From the NCBI GenBank assembly GCA_049340005.1, contig JBMPIY010000006.1: a stretch of DNA of 64,000 nucleotides; one strand, written 5' to 3'. Below the pieces are notes generated by a model that saw only the letters and a list, made by a program, of their open reading frames with translations, was not told where the DNA came from and searched no databases. The translations under genes were made by a program, and so were the position numbers. Positions 45,283 through 55,180 of this stretch are shown piece by piece. Source of the stretch: CAXBDP01 sp963974465 (GTDB lineage Bacteria; Bacteroidota; Bacteroidia; Cytophagales; Cyclobacteriaceae). Position 1 is the stretch's first letter; the number at the start of each line of letters is the position of its first letter.

Positions 45283-45309
45283 AGTCCCGATTTATTACAA
45301 ATCGGGACT
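45283..45309. terminator. Terminator of the LRR operon
   Basis: An 11-bp perfect stem, AGTCCCGATTT with its complement, closes a 5-base loop, with A/T runs on both sides. It lies 26 bases after the stop of the leucine-rich-repeat gene on the minus strand. Confidence 0.85.
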
Positions 45310-45334
45310 AATTCTGTAGATCAACTAAAGAAGA

Positions 45335-47875
45335 TCAATAATACTGTATTTCGCAGCCTGGAACGCTTTCTTTGAAGCTTGCCACTCTTCTGTCGTTGAG
45401 TCTTGTATTGAAGCAGCGCAATATTTTGAGCCCTGTAAGATTCGAGATGGGCTTAAGCGTACGAATGTTGGTATTTGAAATATCGAGATAATTAAGTTTG
45501 TATAATCCCGAAAGTGAATTCACTCTCTTAATCTGAGTACCCGAAGCTCTTAATTCCTCTAATAAGGCTAAGGTCTCCAATGCTTCCAAATCTTCGATGG
45601 CCGTGTTCTCAATTTCTAAAATGCGTAATTTTTTGAGTGTCGTTATTGACGCAATATTATTTATTGGATTTCTGGAAATACGTAAGATTTCTAAATTCGG
45701 CAGATTGGTTACTGCATTAATATTACTCAAACCAATATCTATAGCGTTGAGCTCTTTTATTCTTTTCAGATATGAAAGTGGATCCACGGAACTCACTCTA
45801 TTTTGAGGCTGAATTTCAATCTTATCTATAGCAAACAGACGGTGCAATTGCTCAGCATTTGGATTGTTGTCCATCGTTAGGTTTTGCTGAAATATTTGCT
45901 GCCATTGTGGATCTAGCAACGACCACCATTCCATCAGCTCATCAGTTTTGTATACGAGTAATGCATTAGGTTTTGCGTTCCAAAAAGCTATCGCTATTTC
46001 ATCTGTAATGCTAGTTTCGTCGGCATACACTTTTTCCAAGCTGGAAAGCGTGTGTAATTCTTTCAAATCTCCGATAGCTGTTGAGTCCACGTAAATCGTA
46101 TTCAATGCCGATAAACCTGCTACTCCCTCGAGGGAGGTGATTTTCGAATTTCGAACATTTAGTAGACTTAAATTCGTTAACTGGCTCAAAGGCTCCAAGC
46201 TCGTAATTTCAGTGTTTGCGATATTTAATTGATGTAAATCACGGAGGTTTCTCAAAGGCTCCAGTGTTACAATCGGGCAATCATTCGCATCTAAGCTTTG
46301 AAGAAATATTAATGGCCTAATTGGTTCCAAGCTGTTAATGTCTGACCTCCCGCCTATATTCAAGTTGTTAATATAACCCAGTTCCGCCAACTCTTCTTTA
46401 GTCGGGTCATTGGCAGCAATATTTACATATCCTTTAAATATTTCCTTCCAATTATCTGATAATTGATTCCACCACAGCGTGAGGTTTTCTGATTGATAAA
46501 TTATCAATACACCTTTATTTTCCGATCTAAACTTATTTGCCTCACTAATAGATAATCGAGTATTATCCATGTAAACTCTTCTGAGCATTGGCATTTTCTT
46601 CAGCTCCATTAAGGACATCACGGGCGTGTTGTCACAAAATAGCTCTGTGATTTTTGGATGACCTGCCAAAGCCGTTAAATCAGAAATACTAGTGTTTGAA
46701 ATCATTAATATTTCCAAATTGCTTAGCGATTGGGTGAACCCTAAATCTGAAATATTTGAACCTGCCAAACGTAGATCTTTAAGTGAGCTAAGGTCTTTTA
46801 GCAAATTGAAATCTACTATTTGGGTATTGTTAAGGTAAAGCCTTTCTAAGTTTTCGAAACCTGCTATTGGTTTTAAATCTGTAACTAAGGTTCCACTTAT
46901 ATTCAGTTCCTTTAAACTTGAGAAATATTGCAATGGAGATAAATCTGAGAGCATTGTACCTGCCGCATCCAAGGTTTCTAGCTTAGTCAAATTCCGAATC
47001 GGCGTTAAATCACTCACAGGAGTTTGGGCAATTCTCAAAGTTTTGAGATTTTCCATCCTACTAAGTGGCTCCAAATTGGTGATATCTGGCCTACCAGATA
47101 AGTCTATGGTTTCTAGCCCAGCTGCTCTTTTTAGGCCATTGAAGATGGTACTTATTTGTACCTCAATTTCGCCAATTGGCGTAACCAAGGTAGTGTCGTT
47201 AATAAAGTCGATTTGATTTAATTGCAAGGAATCATTCAATGGCACATTTGCGCCAAGGATATTTTTCCATTTGTCATCAAGCCCATTCCACCAGTTAGTC
47301 AAATCTTCCCTTTGGCTTAGGCGGGTAGTATATAAGCTTACAATTTTTAAGTCCTTCTGCGCAAGGTCGAGATTCACTTCCATATATCGAGTGATATCTG
47401 TGTTCAGAGAGTCTCCCGTATAATTTAAACCTGCCAAATGACGGTTCATGGTCACTCTAAAGTAGGTTTTGCCTTCTTCGTTCAAATAGCTATCAATGGC
47501 CTGCACATCAAATGTGAACTTTACACCTTTGAAAAAGAAATCTACATCTTTGAAATAAGCTTGTACATCCTTATTGGTGGGGGTTTCTCGGAAAGCCACC
47601 AAATCATCTTCAATCTGTACTTTGCCGTCACGAAATGCTTTTAGAAAAGACTCGTTGATAATTACATCTTTTTCATTTCTCAATGTGGAAGGATCGCCAA
47701 GCGTATTGAGACTAAACTCAAGAAATGAAACTAATTGCTTTACGCGTAATTGATATTCTTCTAGCTCTTCAGGAGTTAGGGTTTCCTCTTTTTTGTCCTG
47801 CGCCTGTATGTTTGTTACAGCTAATAGGAAAAAAAGCGGGAGGGTATATCGAAACAAAAATTTAATTGTCTTCAT
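45335..47875 (-). CDS. Exported three-module leucine-rich-repeat protein
   Basis: An 846-residue protein with a signal peptide ending near TNIQAQ (residue 26). Residues 30-190 are a unique N-terminal domain with a beta-rich FRVTMNRHLAGLNYTG stretch. Three modules follow, each opened by a tryptophan-pair motif, W-W-x-x-L-x-x-x-W/Q: WWNGLDDKWKNI (195), WWNQLSDNWKEIF (468) and WWSLLDPQWQQIF (650). Each module carries SDS22/internalin-type repeats of about 22 residues (for example LKELNISGTLVTDLKPIAGFEN) and closes with a Phe...Pro...Ile-x-Tyr cap (about 449-460, 631-642, 834-845). It is the last gene of a four-gene operon. Location is the periplasm or surface; ligand unknown. Confidence 0.85.
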   Translation of the reverse strand: MKTIKFLFRYTLPLFFLLAVTNIQAQDKKEETLTPEELEEYQLRVKQLVSFLEFSLNTLGDPSTLRNEKDVIINESFLKAFRDGKVQIEDDLVAFRETPTNKDVQAYFKDVDFFFKGVKFTFDVQAIDSYLNEEGKTYFRVTMNRHLAGLNYTGDSLNTDITRYMEVNLDLAQKDLKIVSLYTTRLSQREDLTNWWNGLDDKWKNILGANVPLNDSLQLNQIDFINDTTLVTPIGEIEVQISTIFNGLKRAAGLETIDLSGRPDITNLEPLSRMENLKTLRIAQTPVSDLTPIRNLTKLETLDAAGTMLSDLSPLQYFSSLKELNISGTLVTDLKPIAGFENLERLYLNNTQIVDFNLLKDLSSLKDLRLAGSNISDLGFTQSLSNLEILMISNTSISDLTALAGHPKITELFCDNTPVMSLMELKKMPMLRRVYMDNTRLSISEANKFRSENKGVLIIYQSENLTLWWNQLSDNWKEIFKGYVNIAANDPTKEELAELGYINNLNIGGRSDINSLEPIRPLIFLQSLDANDCPIVTLEPLRNLRDLHQLNIANTEITSLEPLSQLTNLSLLNVRNSKITSLEGVAGLSALNTIYVDSTAIGDLKELHTLSSLEKVYADETSITDEIAIAFWNAKPNALLVYKTDELMEWWSLLDPQWQQIFQQNLTMDNNPNAEQLHRLFAIDKIEIQPQNRVSSVDPLSYLKRIKELNAIDIGLSNINAVTNLPNLEILRISRNPINNIASITTLKKLRILEIENTAIEDLEALETLALLEELRASGTQIKRVNSLSGLYKLNYLDISNTNIRTLKPISNLTGLKILRCFNTRLNDRRVASFKESVPGCEIQYY

Positions 47876-48692
47876 AAAAAATGTATTTCATCAATAATTG
47901 CTTTTCATCATCATTGATGCGGGCAAGATTCGACATTAACCAACCTCTATTCATGCCAGGTCTGTTAAATCTTGTAATTTCGAAATACCAGTTATCAACT
48001 TGGAAAAAGTGAAATTTCACATTATCCACGTTTTTGAAAGTTAGGTTGCCCAGTTTCATTTCATAGAAAAGGAGCATTAGATAATCGGGCTTAAAGTCTC
48101 TTTCGGCATAAAGCTCCAATTCTTCATTTACTCTTAATGCTTTGTTCAAGTTCATGAATTCTAATTCATGACTCATTGGGTGGAGGAATTTCATTTCTGT
48201 AGTATCCGCCACAAAAAGCTTACTAAATGGCTCAAAGAATACATTTGTAAGCACCCATTTGGAGCCAATAGGTTCCTTCTGGATTTTAAGATATAAGGTT
48301 ACTTTTTTCTCTTCACCTTTGTGAAGAAAAGTGGTTTCAACTTCGGCAAACCAATTGCCACCATGAAAATCAAGGAAAATTCCAGAATCACCTTGGGTGA
48401 CATAATTTGAAAATTCCGTCTTTAGCTGATCTGAAATGCCTTTATTTTCTTTATCGAAAAGCATCTGAATGTACCTAACTCTGTCTTCTTTGGCTCGGTA
48501 ATCCGGGTCGCCGGGAAAATAGCGTTGGCCTTGAGGATTTTCTTCGTTATTGAATCGTCTAAAAAATTGATTCAGCTGTTTGGTTTCAGCATATAAAGCG
48601 CTTTCATCGCCTAAAAATTCACTCAAATTTTGGGTATAGCCCTGAATTGGATTCAGGGCTATAAGCAAAATTAGTATCGTCAATTGTCTCAT
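47862..48692 (-). CDS. Exported protein of unknown function in the LRR operon (276 aa)
   Basis: Family not recognised. Signal peptide to about residue 20 (NPIQGYTQN). The body is mixed alpha/beta with GNWFAEVETTFLHKGEEKKVTLYLKIQK, which resembles NTF2-like or lipocalin-like strands, and many aromatic residues. Its end overlaps the LRR gene start by 14 bases, and its start overlaps the upstream gene by 4 bases (ATGA), so all are translationally coupled. The role is presumably tied to the LRR protein. Confidence 0.75.
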   Translation of the reverse strand: MRQLTILILLIALNPIQGYTQNLSEFLGDESALYAETKQLNQFFRRFNNEENPQGQRYFPGDPDYRAKEDRVRYIQMLFDKENKGISDQLKTEFSNYVTQGDSGIFLDFHGGNWFAEVETTFLHKGEEKKVTLYLKIQKEPIGSKWVLTNVFFEPFSKLFVADTTEMKFLHPMSHELEFMNLNKALRVNEELELYAERDFKPDYLMLLFYEMKLGNLTFKNVDNVKFHFFQVDNWYFEITRFNRPGMNRGWLMSNLARINDDEKQLLMKYIFYEDN

Positions 48693-49264
48693 ACAGAAGT
48701 TTCGGTTACTCTGATATCACCGAGTAACACATCCCAGAACTCAATTTCACGTCCTGCAATTTGCGTGCTTTTACGCTCTACATACACAGTAATATCCTTT
48801 TTGGTTGTGTCTCTATATTGTAAGCCATCAGCACCAGTTCCTTCAAAACTCTGATAGATAGTAATGACACCAACATATCTGCCATCAGGCCCAAGTTCTA
48901 GATCACTTACATATTCGATATTGTACCACTGGATTGTCACTTTATCATAGTTCAACGCCATTAAGCGCTCAAAATATTTACGGATCGTGTAATACTTGAT
49001 ATCACTTGAGTAAAGTGAAGAAACACCCATTTCGCTGCCAGGAGCAAATAATTCTAAAGCTCTATCAATGATTCTATTTGCTTCTGAAAACTCAGTGTCC
49101 GTATTACCAACCCTTGAAATGTAAGTTCCAAGGTCACGTATTTTTTCTAATGCTAGAGAATCAATAGCTCTCTTCCTTTCTGGACTTATATTGTCTTGTG
49201 CATTTGCGCTAAAGCCGGCAACTAAAACAAAAAGTAGTATAATTAGTGATTTATAATTTCTCAT
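48689..49264 (-). CDS. Exported protein of unknown function in the LRR operon (191 aa)
   Basis: The start is taken at 49264, which gives a clean signal peptide (MRNYKSLIILLFVLVAGFSANAQ); an ATG at 49315 would add 17 charged residues and overlap the upstream gene. The mature part has EANRIIDRALELF and YYTIRKYFERLMALNYDKV followed by a beta hairpin. The same order of elements is found in its upstream neighbour (QANSLIDETIGMF, PTTIRKYLEYLKDQKKNL), so the two look like diverged copies. No known family recognised. Confidence 0.75.
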   Translation of the reverse strand: MRNYKSLIILLFVLVAGFSANAQDNISPERKRAIDSLALEKIRDLGTYISRVGNTDTEFSEANRIIDRALELFAPGSEMGVSSLYSSDIKYYTIRKYFERLMALNYDKVTIQWYNIEYVSDLELGPDGRYVGVITIYQSFEGTGADGLQYRDTTKKDITVYVERKSTQIAGREIEFWDVLLGDIRVTETSV

Positions 49265-49271
49265 GACCTTT

Positions 49272-49955
49272 TTACTTTTTAATAAGAATGATTTCCTTGA
49301 TTTTTCCATTATCATCGAATACTAATTCATCTATAGCATTCAGATTCTTTTTCTGGTCTTTCAAGTACTCCAAATACTTTCTGATTGTAGTAGGGCGGTC
49401 ATAATCGACAATGCCTCCAGAGCGATTAATGATAATTAATAATGGTGCATTATCTGAACTGAACATTCCAATTGTCTCATCAATTAAGCTATTAGCTTGA
49501 TTAATAGAATTGGCTGTAGCAATATATTGGAAATAATTATTGAGTCGTTCACTTGCGGATTTTTCTGCTGGGTCTGTAGCGGGTGGTTGCATTGCGGCTC
49601 TATCAGCGGCAATTTTGTCCTCCACTCTGTTGATTAGGTCATTCACCTCAGCATCGTCAAGATTTAACCCTTTTATTCTGTTTAATTCTCTCTCTTTAGC
49701 TTCGATGCTCATTCCTCCCGCATCATTTAGGATAGCTTGAAGATCCAGTTTTGCTTGCTCTATTGCTCGAGCTCTTTCAGCCATCTCTCTTTCTCTTGCT
49801 TCTCGTGCTGCTTTTTTGGAGCTTTTACAACTCACTGTTCCAAATGCTAAGGAACAAGCTAGCACAATCATTAATAAATTTTTCAACCTATTGGCATTCC
49901 GATTTTTGTCGAGCTTGCCTAATTTAGGGTTGCGAATCATAGAATTTTCGCTCAT
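49272..49955 (-). CDS. Lipoprotein of unknown function, first gene of the LRR operon (227 aa)
   Basis: A lipoprotein with an unusually long N-terminal region before the hydrophobic stretch; the lipobox is AFGTVSC at about residue 43, so a later start (for instance the Met at residue 29) is possible. After the Cys come a basic KSSKKAAREAREREMAERARAIEQAKLDLQ coiled-coil segment and a C-terminal domain with QANSLIDETIGMF and TTIRKYLEYLKDQKKNL that resembles the next gene's product. It leads four genes that run without gaps to the LRR protein. Function unknown. Confidence 0.7.
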   Translation of the reverse strand: MSENSMIRNPKLGKLDKNRNANRLKNLLMIVLACSLAFGTVSCKSSKKAAREAREREMAERARAIEQAKLDLQAILNDAGGMSIEAKERELNRIKGLNLDDAEVNDLINRVEDKIAADRAAMQPPATDPAEKSASERLNNYFQYIATANSINQANSLIDETIGMFSSDNAPLLIIINRSGGIVDYDRPTTIRKYLEYLKDQKKNLNAIDELVFDDNGKIKEIILIKK

Positions 49956-50097
49956 GTCGGCTGTGGTTAAATGTTAAAATTAAAAATTAAATTTCTGTTT
50001 CCCTTTATTCTAAATAACTCTAGAACGAAAATTTGATCTTGTTCTGATGTTTATTTATCCAATCTTTGGAGTAATCGAAAATTCGAGGAATTGTATC

Positions 50098-50130
50098 AAA
50101 AAAAATGCCAGCAAAAGAGCTAGCATTTTT
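50098..50130 (-). terminator. Terminator of the amidohydrolase gene
   Basis: An 8-bp perfect stem (AAAAATGC with its complement) around 14 bases, with a T run on the minus strand. It lies just after the amidohydrolase stop. Confidence 0.65.
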
Positions 50131-50136
50131 ATTTTG

Positions 50137-51744
50137 CTATCGCTGCGATCCAGGCTGCTTAAGCTCTTGGATACCAGCATCAACTTTTGCTTTGTCTACT
50201 ATTGCTTTTACATCTTGCAACAATTGCTTCGCATCGTAAACAATCCCATCCTTGATAGTATATTTTACTCCACCAACTCTTTCTACTTCATTACTGTCAT
50301 TTACACGGATATGGCCAGTGCCATATAGAACTTTGAAGTTTCTTAGTGGATTTTCTTCTACCAAAATCATATCAGCGAGTTTACCTGGTTCAATAGTTCC
50401 AATTTGATCTTCCATTCCAAGTAATTCAGCTCCATTTAACGTAGCTGAGTTTATCACTTCCAAAGGATGAAAGCCAGCCTCCCGCAATAATTCCAATTCG
50501 CGAATGTAAGCGAAACCATAAAGCTGATAAATAAACCCACTATCCGAACCTGCCGTTACTCTTCCTCCACGATTTTTGTATTCATTTACAAAGGCCATCC
50601 ATAATTGATAGTTTTCTTTCCAAGCTACTTCTTGCTCAGTACCCCAATCAAACCAGTAAGAGCCATGTGCCCTACGGTTCGGAGTGAAATATTGCCATAG
50701 TGAAGGTAATGTGTAGTCATCATGCCACTCTGCACGGCGAGCCATCATCAAATCTCTACTCGCTTCATATATATTAAATGTAGGATCGAGCGTGAAATCT
50801 AGCTCAAGTAATTCGTTCATTACCTTATTCCAATGTTCAGAACCAGGTTGTGCAGCTTGCTTCCATAGTTTACCCGCCTCGCCAAATCGATCTTGCTCGT
50901 TTTGGTAATTATAGTCTAAGCTGTAATTTTGTACGCGCTGATTAGTAAATAATGCCTCTGGCAATCCATACCAGTGTTCCATGGAGCTAAGTCCAGCTCT
51001 AGCGGAGTTCAATACATTCCAATCGAAAACATTCATTTGGGCATGGTGCATGGCTGAGCCTAAACCAAGCTTTTTGTTTTCTTCCAATGCAGCTTGCATT
51101 ATGTCTGCTCGAGCACCAAAGAATTTGATGCCATCAGCGCCATTTTCGGCATTTTTTCTAACCCATGCTCTAGCTTGTTCAGGGGTGGTAATTGGCCCTT
51201 CGTGTCCTTGACCAAAACTTGTGTAAGCTAAAATTCGAGGAGCAGTAATTTCATTTTTGGCACTTTTGGCTTTGTGCTCCAAAACCCAATCCAAGCCGTT
51301 GCCAGCGGAGGGGTCTCTTACGGTGGTAACACCATGCGCCATCCATAATTTGAATACATATTCAGCTGGCGTTCCTTGGCCTACTCCACCAATGTGAGCA
51401 TGGGCATCTACTAAGCCAGGCAATACATACATGCCTTCTGCATTTATTTCTTTATCATTCGGGCCGATTTCCGGACCACGATTTGGGTTGGTTGGTACAC
51501 CGGGATAACCGACTGTATTTACGGAAACAATTTTATTTCCTTCAATTACAATATCAACTGGCCCGGTGGGAGGAGCACCATTTCCATTTATTAGTGTGGC
51601 ACCTCTAATTACTAATTTGCCGTAAGGCCCATCTCCCTCAGCTCTGTCCGGAGCGGGAGGAATTGATCTTTGGGCAAATGCATTACCTACTATCAGCCCC
51701 ATTAGTAGGCATAGCATTGTGATTTTATTAGTGAAGTTTTTCAT
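50137..51744 (-). CDS. Exported amidohydrolase (imidazolonepropionase-like)
   Basis: A metal-dependent hydrolase of the amidohydrolase superfamily, 535 residues, with signal peptide to GNAFAQ (residue 25). The N-terminal beta-sandwich (LVIRGATLINGNG) leads to the metal-binding HAHIGG. The barrel continues with GVTTVRDPSAGNG, HHAQMNVF and the conserved AGSDSGF Asp, and ends with GTIEPGKLADMILVEENPL. Related exported enzymes act on prolidase-type dipeptides or cyclic imides; the substrate is not determined here. It has its own promoter region and terminator. Octamers are at 50478 and 51653. Confidence 0.87.
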   Translation of the reverse strand: MKNFTNKITMLCLLMGLIVGNAFAQRSIPPAPDRAEGDGPYGKLVIRGATLINGNGAPPTGPVDIVIEGNKIVSVNTVGYPGVPTNPNRGPEIGPNDKEINAEGMYVLPGLVDAHAHIGGVGQGTPAEYVFKLWMAHGVTTVRDPSAGNGLDWVLEHKAKSAKNEITAPRILAYTSFGQGHEGPITTPEQARAWVRKNAENGADGIKFFGARADIMQAALEENKKLGLGSAMHHAQMNVFDWNVLNSARAGLSSMEHWYGLPEALFTNQRVQNYSLDYNYQNEQDRFGEAGKLWKQAAQPGSEHWNKVMNELLELDFTLDPTFNIYEASRDLMMARRAEWHDDYTLPSLWQYFTPNRRAHGSYWFDWGTEQEVAWKENYQLWMAFVNEYKNRGGRVTAGSDSGFIYQLYGFAYIRELELLREAGFHPLEVINSATLNGAELLGMEDQIGTIEPGKLADMILVEENPLRNFKVLYGTGHIRVNDSNEVERVGGVKYTIKDGIVYDAKQLLQDVKAIVDKAKVDAGIQELKQPGSQR

Positions 51745-51853
51745 ACAGTAGAAGGTTGACTTTATATTTCTTCAATATAAGAAATGCAAGTCTAATTAAA
51801 TATCACTTTTACCTTCTTGGTGGTATGATTTTAAGATTGGTAAAATCTACTCA

Positions 51854-54385
51854 CTAAATTTCTGCTCTAAGTATTTCCAATGGTGGCCTTCCAATCACGC
51901 CACGACTATTCCAATAGCCAATAAACATGGTTAATGAAGTGATCAGCAAATAAGTAATCACTACTGGTAAACTTGCAGGTTGAAATACAGCATCGAAACT
52001 ATATTTGGCAAGAATAGCCGTAGATGCAAACGCCAGAAGTATTCCGGTAAGCGAAGCCAAGCTACCCAAAATGAAATATTCGAAAAGTGTAATGGTTAGG
52101 ATTTGCTTTTGACTACTGCCTAAAGTTCTCAATAAGACACTTTCTTTCAATCGCTGAAATTTCGATAGCGTAACTGAGCCCATCAAAACTACCAGGCCTG
52201 TGAGTATACTAAATAGTGCCATAAATCGAATGACAAAGGCGATTTTGGATAGAACTTCCTCTACGGTAGCTAATATTTGACCTAAATCCACAATAGATAC
52301 GGTAGGGAAATTACGCACTACAGCTTGTTGGAATTTGGCTGAAACCATGGGGCTAGGGACTCTGGTTGTGATAATATGAAATTGGGGAGCATTTTCTAAT
52401 ACACCAGCAGGGAAAGTCACAAGGAAGTTTGATGAAACACGATTCCAATCCACTTTTCTGAAACTTGCCACTTGGCAAAGCATAGGCACACCTTGTACGT
52501 CAAAAATCAAACTATCACCAATATCCACTTTCATGGAGCCAGCAAAACCTTCTTCTATTGATATCGGAATTGCTCCACCAGGATTAGCACTTCCAATCCA
52601 TTCGCCTTTTACAATGCTTTCTGTTTCGGAAAGTTCAGCTCGGTAGGAAACTCTGTATTCTCGAGTGAAAATACCGTCTCGCATCCTGATGGTACTATCA
52701 TCACGAGCCATTTGGCGCGTTATGTCCTTGATCTTTAGCAAACGCATATTTACCACAGGATCCGATTGTAAAACCTCCAATTCACTTTCTTCCATCAATT
52801 GCTTAATGCTCTCCAATTGACTACTTTGTATATCGAACATCAGCAAGTTTGGTCTTTCATCTTCGCTGCTAAGTTCAACTTCTGCTACCAACAAATCTTG
52901 CACATAGAATACTGTACTAACCAGAGCCGTTCCCAAACCAATAGTGGCCAATAAAACCAAAGTTTGGTTGTGTGGACGATACAGATTGGCCAAACTTTGT
53001 CGCCAAACAAAGCCCCAAGAAACTGGGAAAAATTTGCGAACCAACCACATCACTAGCTTTGAAATCAATGCGATGATCCCGATTGCCACCAATAGTGCCA
53101 AGGTGAAATACCCGGCTTCTTGCCATTCACCTATTTGGTTGAAGGCAAAAAGGTAAATGAAGCCAATGATCAATCCGTAAACCAACCAATTGAGCCAATC
53201 TTTCTCTACTGCCTTGCTGCTAGATTCTGCGCGAATGGTCAATAATGGCGAAGCATTTCTGATTTGAATTAGTGGAGGTAATGCAAATAATATGGAAACA
53301 ATAAGCCCTGTGATAATACCAAAGAATATACTTGGAAAAGATAGGGAAGTATCGACCGTAATAGGTAAAAAATCTTGTAAAACCAGCGGGAGGAGTTGTT
53401 GCACTCCTACGCCAATCAGTGCACCTATAATTGATCCAATTAAGCCCATCAGGCCTATTTGAATTACATATATTAAAAATGCTTGCAAGCCAGATACCCC
53501 CAAGCAACGCAAAATGGCTACTGTTGCAATTTTCTCTCTAATGTAAATAAATACCGAACTAGCCACGCCAACGCAACCTAAAAGTAAGGCCACAAAAGCC
53601 ACCAATCCCAAGAATTTGTTCAGATTACCAAAGGCTCTATTTGTATCTTCTTTTCTCTCTTCTACAGTGTCAGCTCTCAGAACTTTATCACGTAAGGCTT
53701 CTTCATTTTCTTCTACCCATTTGTCTGGGTCGGTGCCATCGGCAAGTTGATAATAGCTAGTGTATTCTACTCGGCTACCTCTTTGAATTAGTTGGGTTCC
53801 TTCCAGATAATCCCAAGGAATAATCACCGCTGGAGCTACACTTGCCACAATGCCTGATTGCCCTGGAATGCCATCAAGTATGCCTACGATTTCGAAGCTC
53901 AATGCACCTACATTTACAGAATCACCAATTTTGGCATCATACTGCATCATTAGGGTTCTATCTACAAGTGCTTTTTGGCCTGTGAAAAATTCCTCCCGAG
54001 CTTCCAGTGGCTGAACCGCCAACGGTCCATAAAATGGATAAGAACCTTTCATCGCTCTTATCTGTGTGAGCCTTGCGCCATCATTGCTACTGAAGCTTGC
54101 CATAGAGGCAAATACAGCTACTTTTGCCGAATCAATAATGGGCATCGAAATGTAGATCGAGCTGGTATCATCCCGAGCCTCAATAGATAAATCAGCGCCG
54201 AGTAATTCTTTTGCCTGATTATTAATTTCCCTTGTTAGATTATCTCCAAATGAATTTATGGCTACAATGGCCGCAATTCCTAATACAATAGATGAGGTGA
54301 AAAGAAGAAGTCTAGATCGATTTTTTCGTGTGTCTCGCCATGCCATTTTCCATAGCCAAGACCAATTCACTTTATTATTTTCCAT
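51854..54385 (-). CDS. ybbP: ABC transporter permease, FtsX/YbbP type
   Basis: An 843-residue inner-membrane permease with two FtsX-like halves. An N-terminal helix (LLLFTSSIVLGIAAIVAINSF) and periplasmic domain are followed by three helices (about 255-380, LGLVAFVALLLGCVGVASSVFIYI), then a pair of central helices, a second periplasmic domain and the last three helices ending in MFIGYWNSRGVIGRPPLEILRAE. E. coli YbbP has this layout. It starts 4 bases after the ATPase stop, and the lysophospholipase/esterase gene is divergent next door, the same three genes as E. coli tesA-ybbA-ybbP. Transported substrate unknown; a link to envelope lipids is likely. Confidence 0.88.
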   Translation of the reverse strand: MENNKVNWSWLWKMAWRDTRKNRSRLLLFTSSIVLGIAAIVAINSFGDNLTREINNQAKELLGADLSIEARDDTSSIYISMPIIDSAKVAVFASMASFSSNDGARLTQIRAMKGSYPFYGPLAVQPLEAREEFFTGQKALVDRTLMMQYDAKIGDSVNVGALSFEIVGILDGIPGQSGIVASVAPAVIIPWDYLEGTQLIQRGSRVEYTSYYQLADGTDPDKWVEENEEALRDKVLRADTVEERKEDTNRAFGNLNKFLGLVAFVALLLGCVGVASSVFIYIREKIATVAILRCLGVSGLQAFLIYVIQIGLMGLIGSIIGALIGVGVQQLLPLVLQDFLPITVDTSLSFPSIFFGIITGLIVSILFALPPLIQIRNASPLLTIRAESSSKAVEKDWLNWLVYGLIIGFIYLFAFNQIGEWQEAGYFTLALLVAIGIIALISKLVMWLVRKFFPVSWGFVWRQSLANLYRPHNQTLVLLATIGLGTALVSTVFYVQDLLVAEVELSSEDERPNLLMFDIQSSQLESIKQLMEESELEVLQSDPVVNMRLLKIKDITRQMARDDSTIRMRDGIFTREYRVSYRAELSETESIVKGEWIGSANPGGAIPISIEEGFAGSMKVDIGDSLIFDVQGVPMLCQVASFRKVDWNRVSSNFLVTFPAGVLENAPQFHIITTRVPSPMVSAKFQQAVVRNFPTVSIVDLGQILATVEEVLSKIAFVIRFMALFSILTGLVVLMGSVTLSKFQRLKESVLLRTLGSSQKQILTITLFEYFILGSLASLTGILLAFASTAILAKYSFDAVFQPASLPVVITYLLITSLTMFIGYWNSRGVIGRPPLEILRAEI

Positions 54386-54389
54386 AGCT

Positions 54390-55085
54390 TTAAATCTCGC
54401 CTACAGCTTCCTTAAAGCTCTTTTGTTCTACTATTTTACCGCCTTTTAAGCGAATCATCCTTTGGGTTTTTTTAGCTAAATCTAAGTCGTGAGTTACCAA
54501 TACTAATGTGGTGCCGACTTCACGGTTGATAGTGAAAAGTAAGTCCTCAATCATATTGCCTGTCTCTTCATCCAAATTACCAGTAGGCTCATCTGCGAAT
54601 AAAATATCTGGGTTGTTAGAAAATGCTCTCGCTACAGCAACTCTTTGCTGCTCACCACCAGAAAGTTGGGTAGGGTAGTGGTTTTTTCTATCCGCCAAGC
54701 CCACTCTGCCGAGCCATTCTACGGCTGATTTGTAAGCATTTTTGTCACCTCTTAACTCCAGCGGAACCATCACATTTTCCAATGCTGTGAGCGTAGGTAT
54801 AAGCTGAAAATTCTGAAATACAAAACCCACATATTTATTGCGAATAGCTGCTCTTTCATCCTCATTTAAGTTGTCAAGATTAATTCCCTTTAGAATTAAT
54901 GAGCCTGAACTTGAGCGATCGAGCCCTGCGCATAAGCCGAGAAGTGTAGTTTTGCCACTGCCAGATGGACCCACAATGGCGAGGGTTTCACCTTTTTCTA
55001 AACTGAAGTTGACAGCGTCCAAGACAGTCAATTTTCCCGTTGCGGTTGGGTATGTTTTAGTCAGATTTTTTGCTTCTAATATCAT
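54390..55085 (-). CDS. ybbA: ABC transporter ATP-binding protein, YbbA/LolD-like
   Basis: The ATPase partner of the FtsX-type permease. From the start at 55085 (MILEAKNLTKTYP) it has 231 residues; the ATG at 55112 adds nine residues outside the domain. Walker A is GPSGSGKTTLLG, the signature LSGGEQQR, Walker B ILFADEPTGNLD, and the switch His lies in LVTHD. This set is typical of the MacB/LolD/YbbA class. Its stop lies 4 bases before the permease start. Confidence 0.93.
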   Translation of the reverse strand: MILEAKNLTKTYPTATGKLTVLDAVNFSLEKGETLAIVGPSGSGKTTLLGLCAGLDRSSSGSLILKGINLDNLNEDERAAIRNKYVGFVFQNFQLIPTLTALENVMVPLELRGDKNAYKSAVEWLGRVGLADRKNHYPTQLSGGEQQRVAVARAFSNNPDILFADEPTGNLDEETGNMIEDLLFTINREVGTTLVLVTHDLDLAKKTQRMIRLKGGKIVEQKSFKEAVGEI

Positions 55086-55180
55086 ATTTTTATCTAAGGA
55101 ATTCCAAGGCAAAACGATTCAGAGCTTGAAATGGTTTATATATTGCAGTTGATACAATTCAATTCCGAAATTATTAAACA

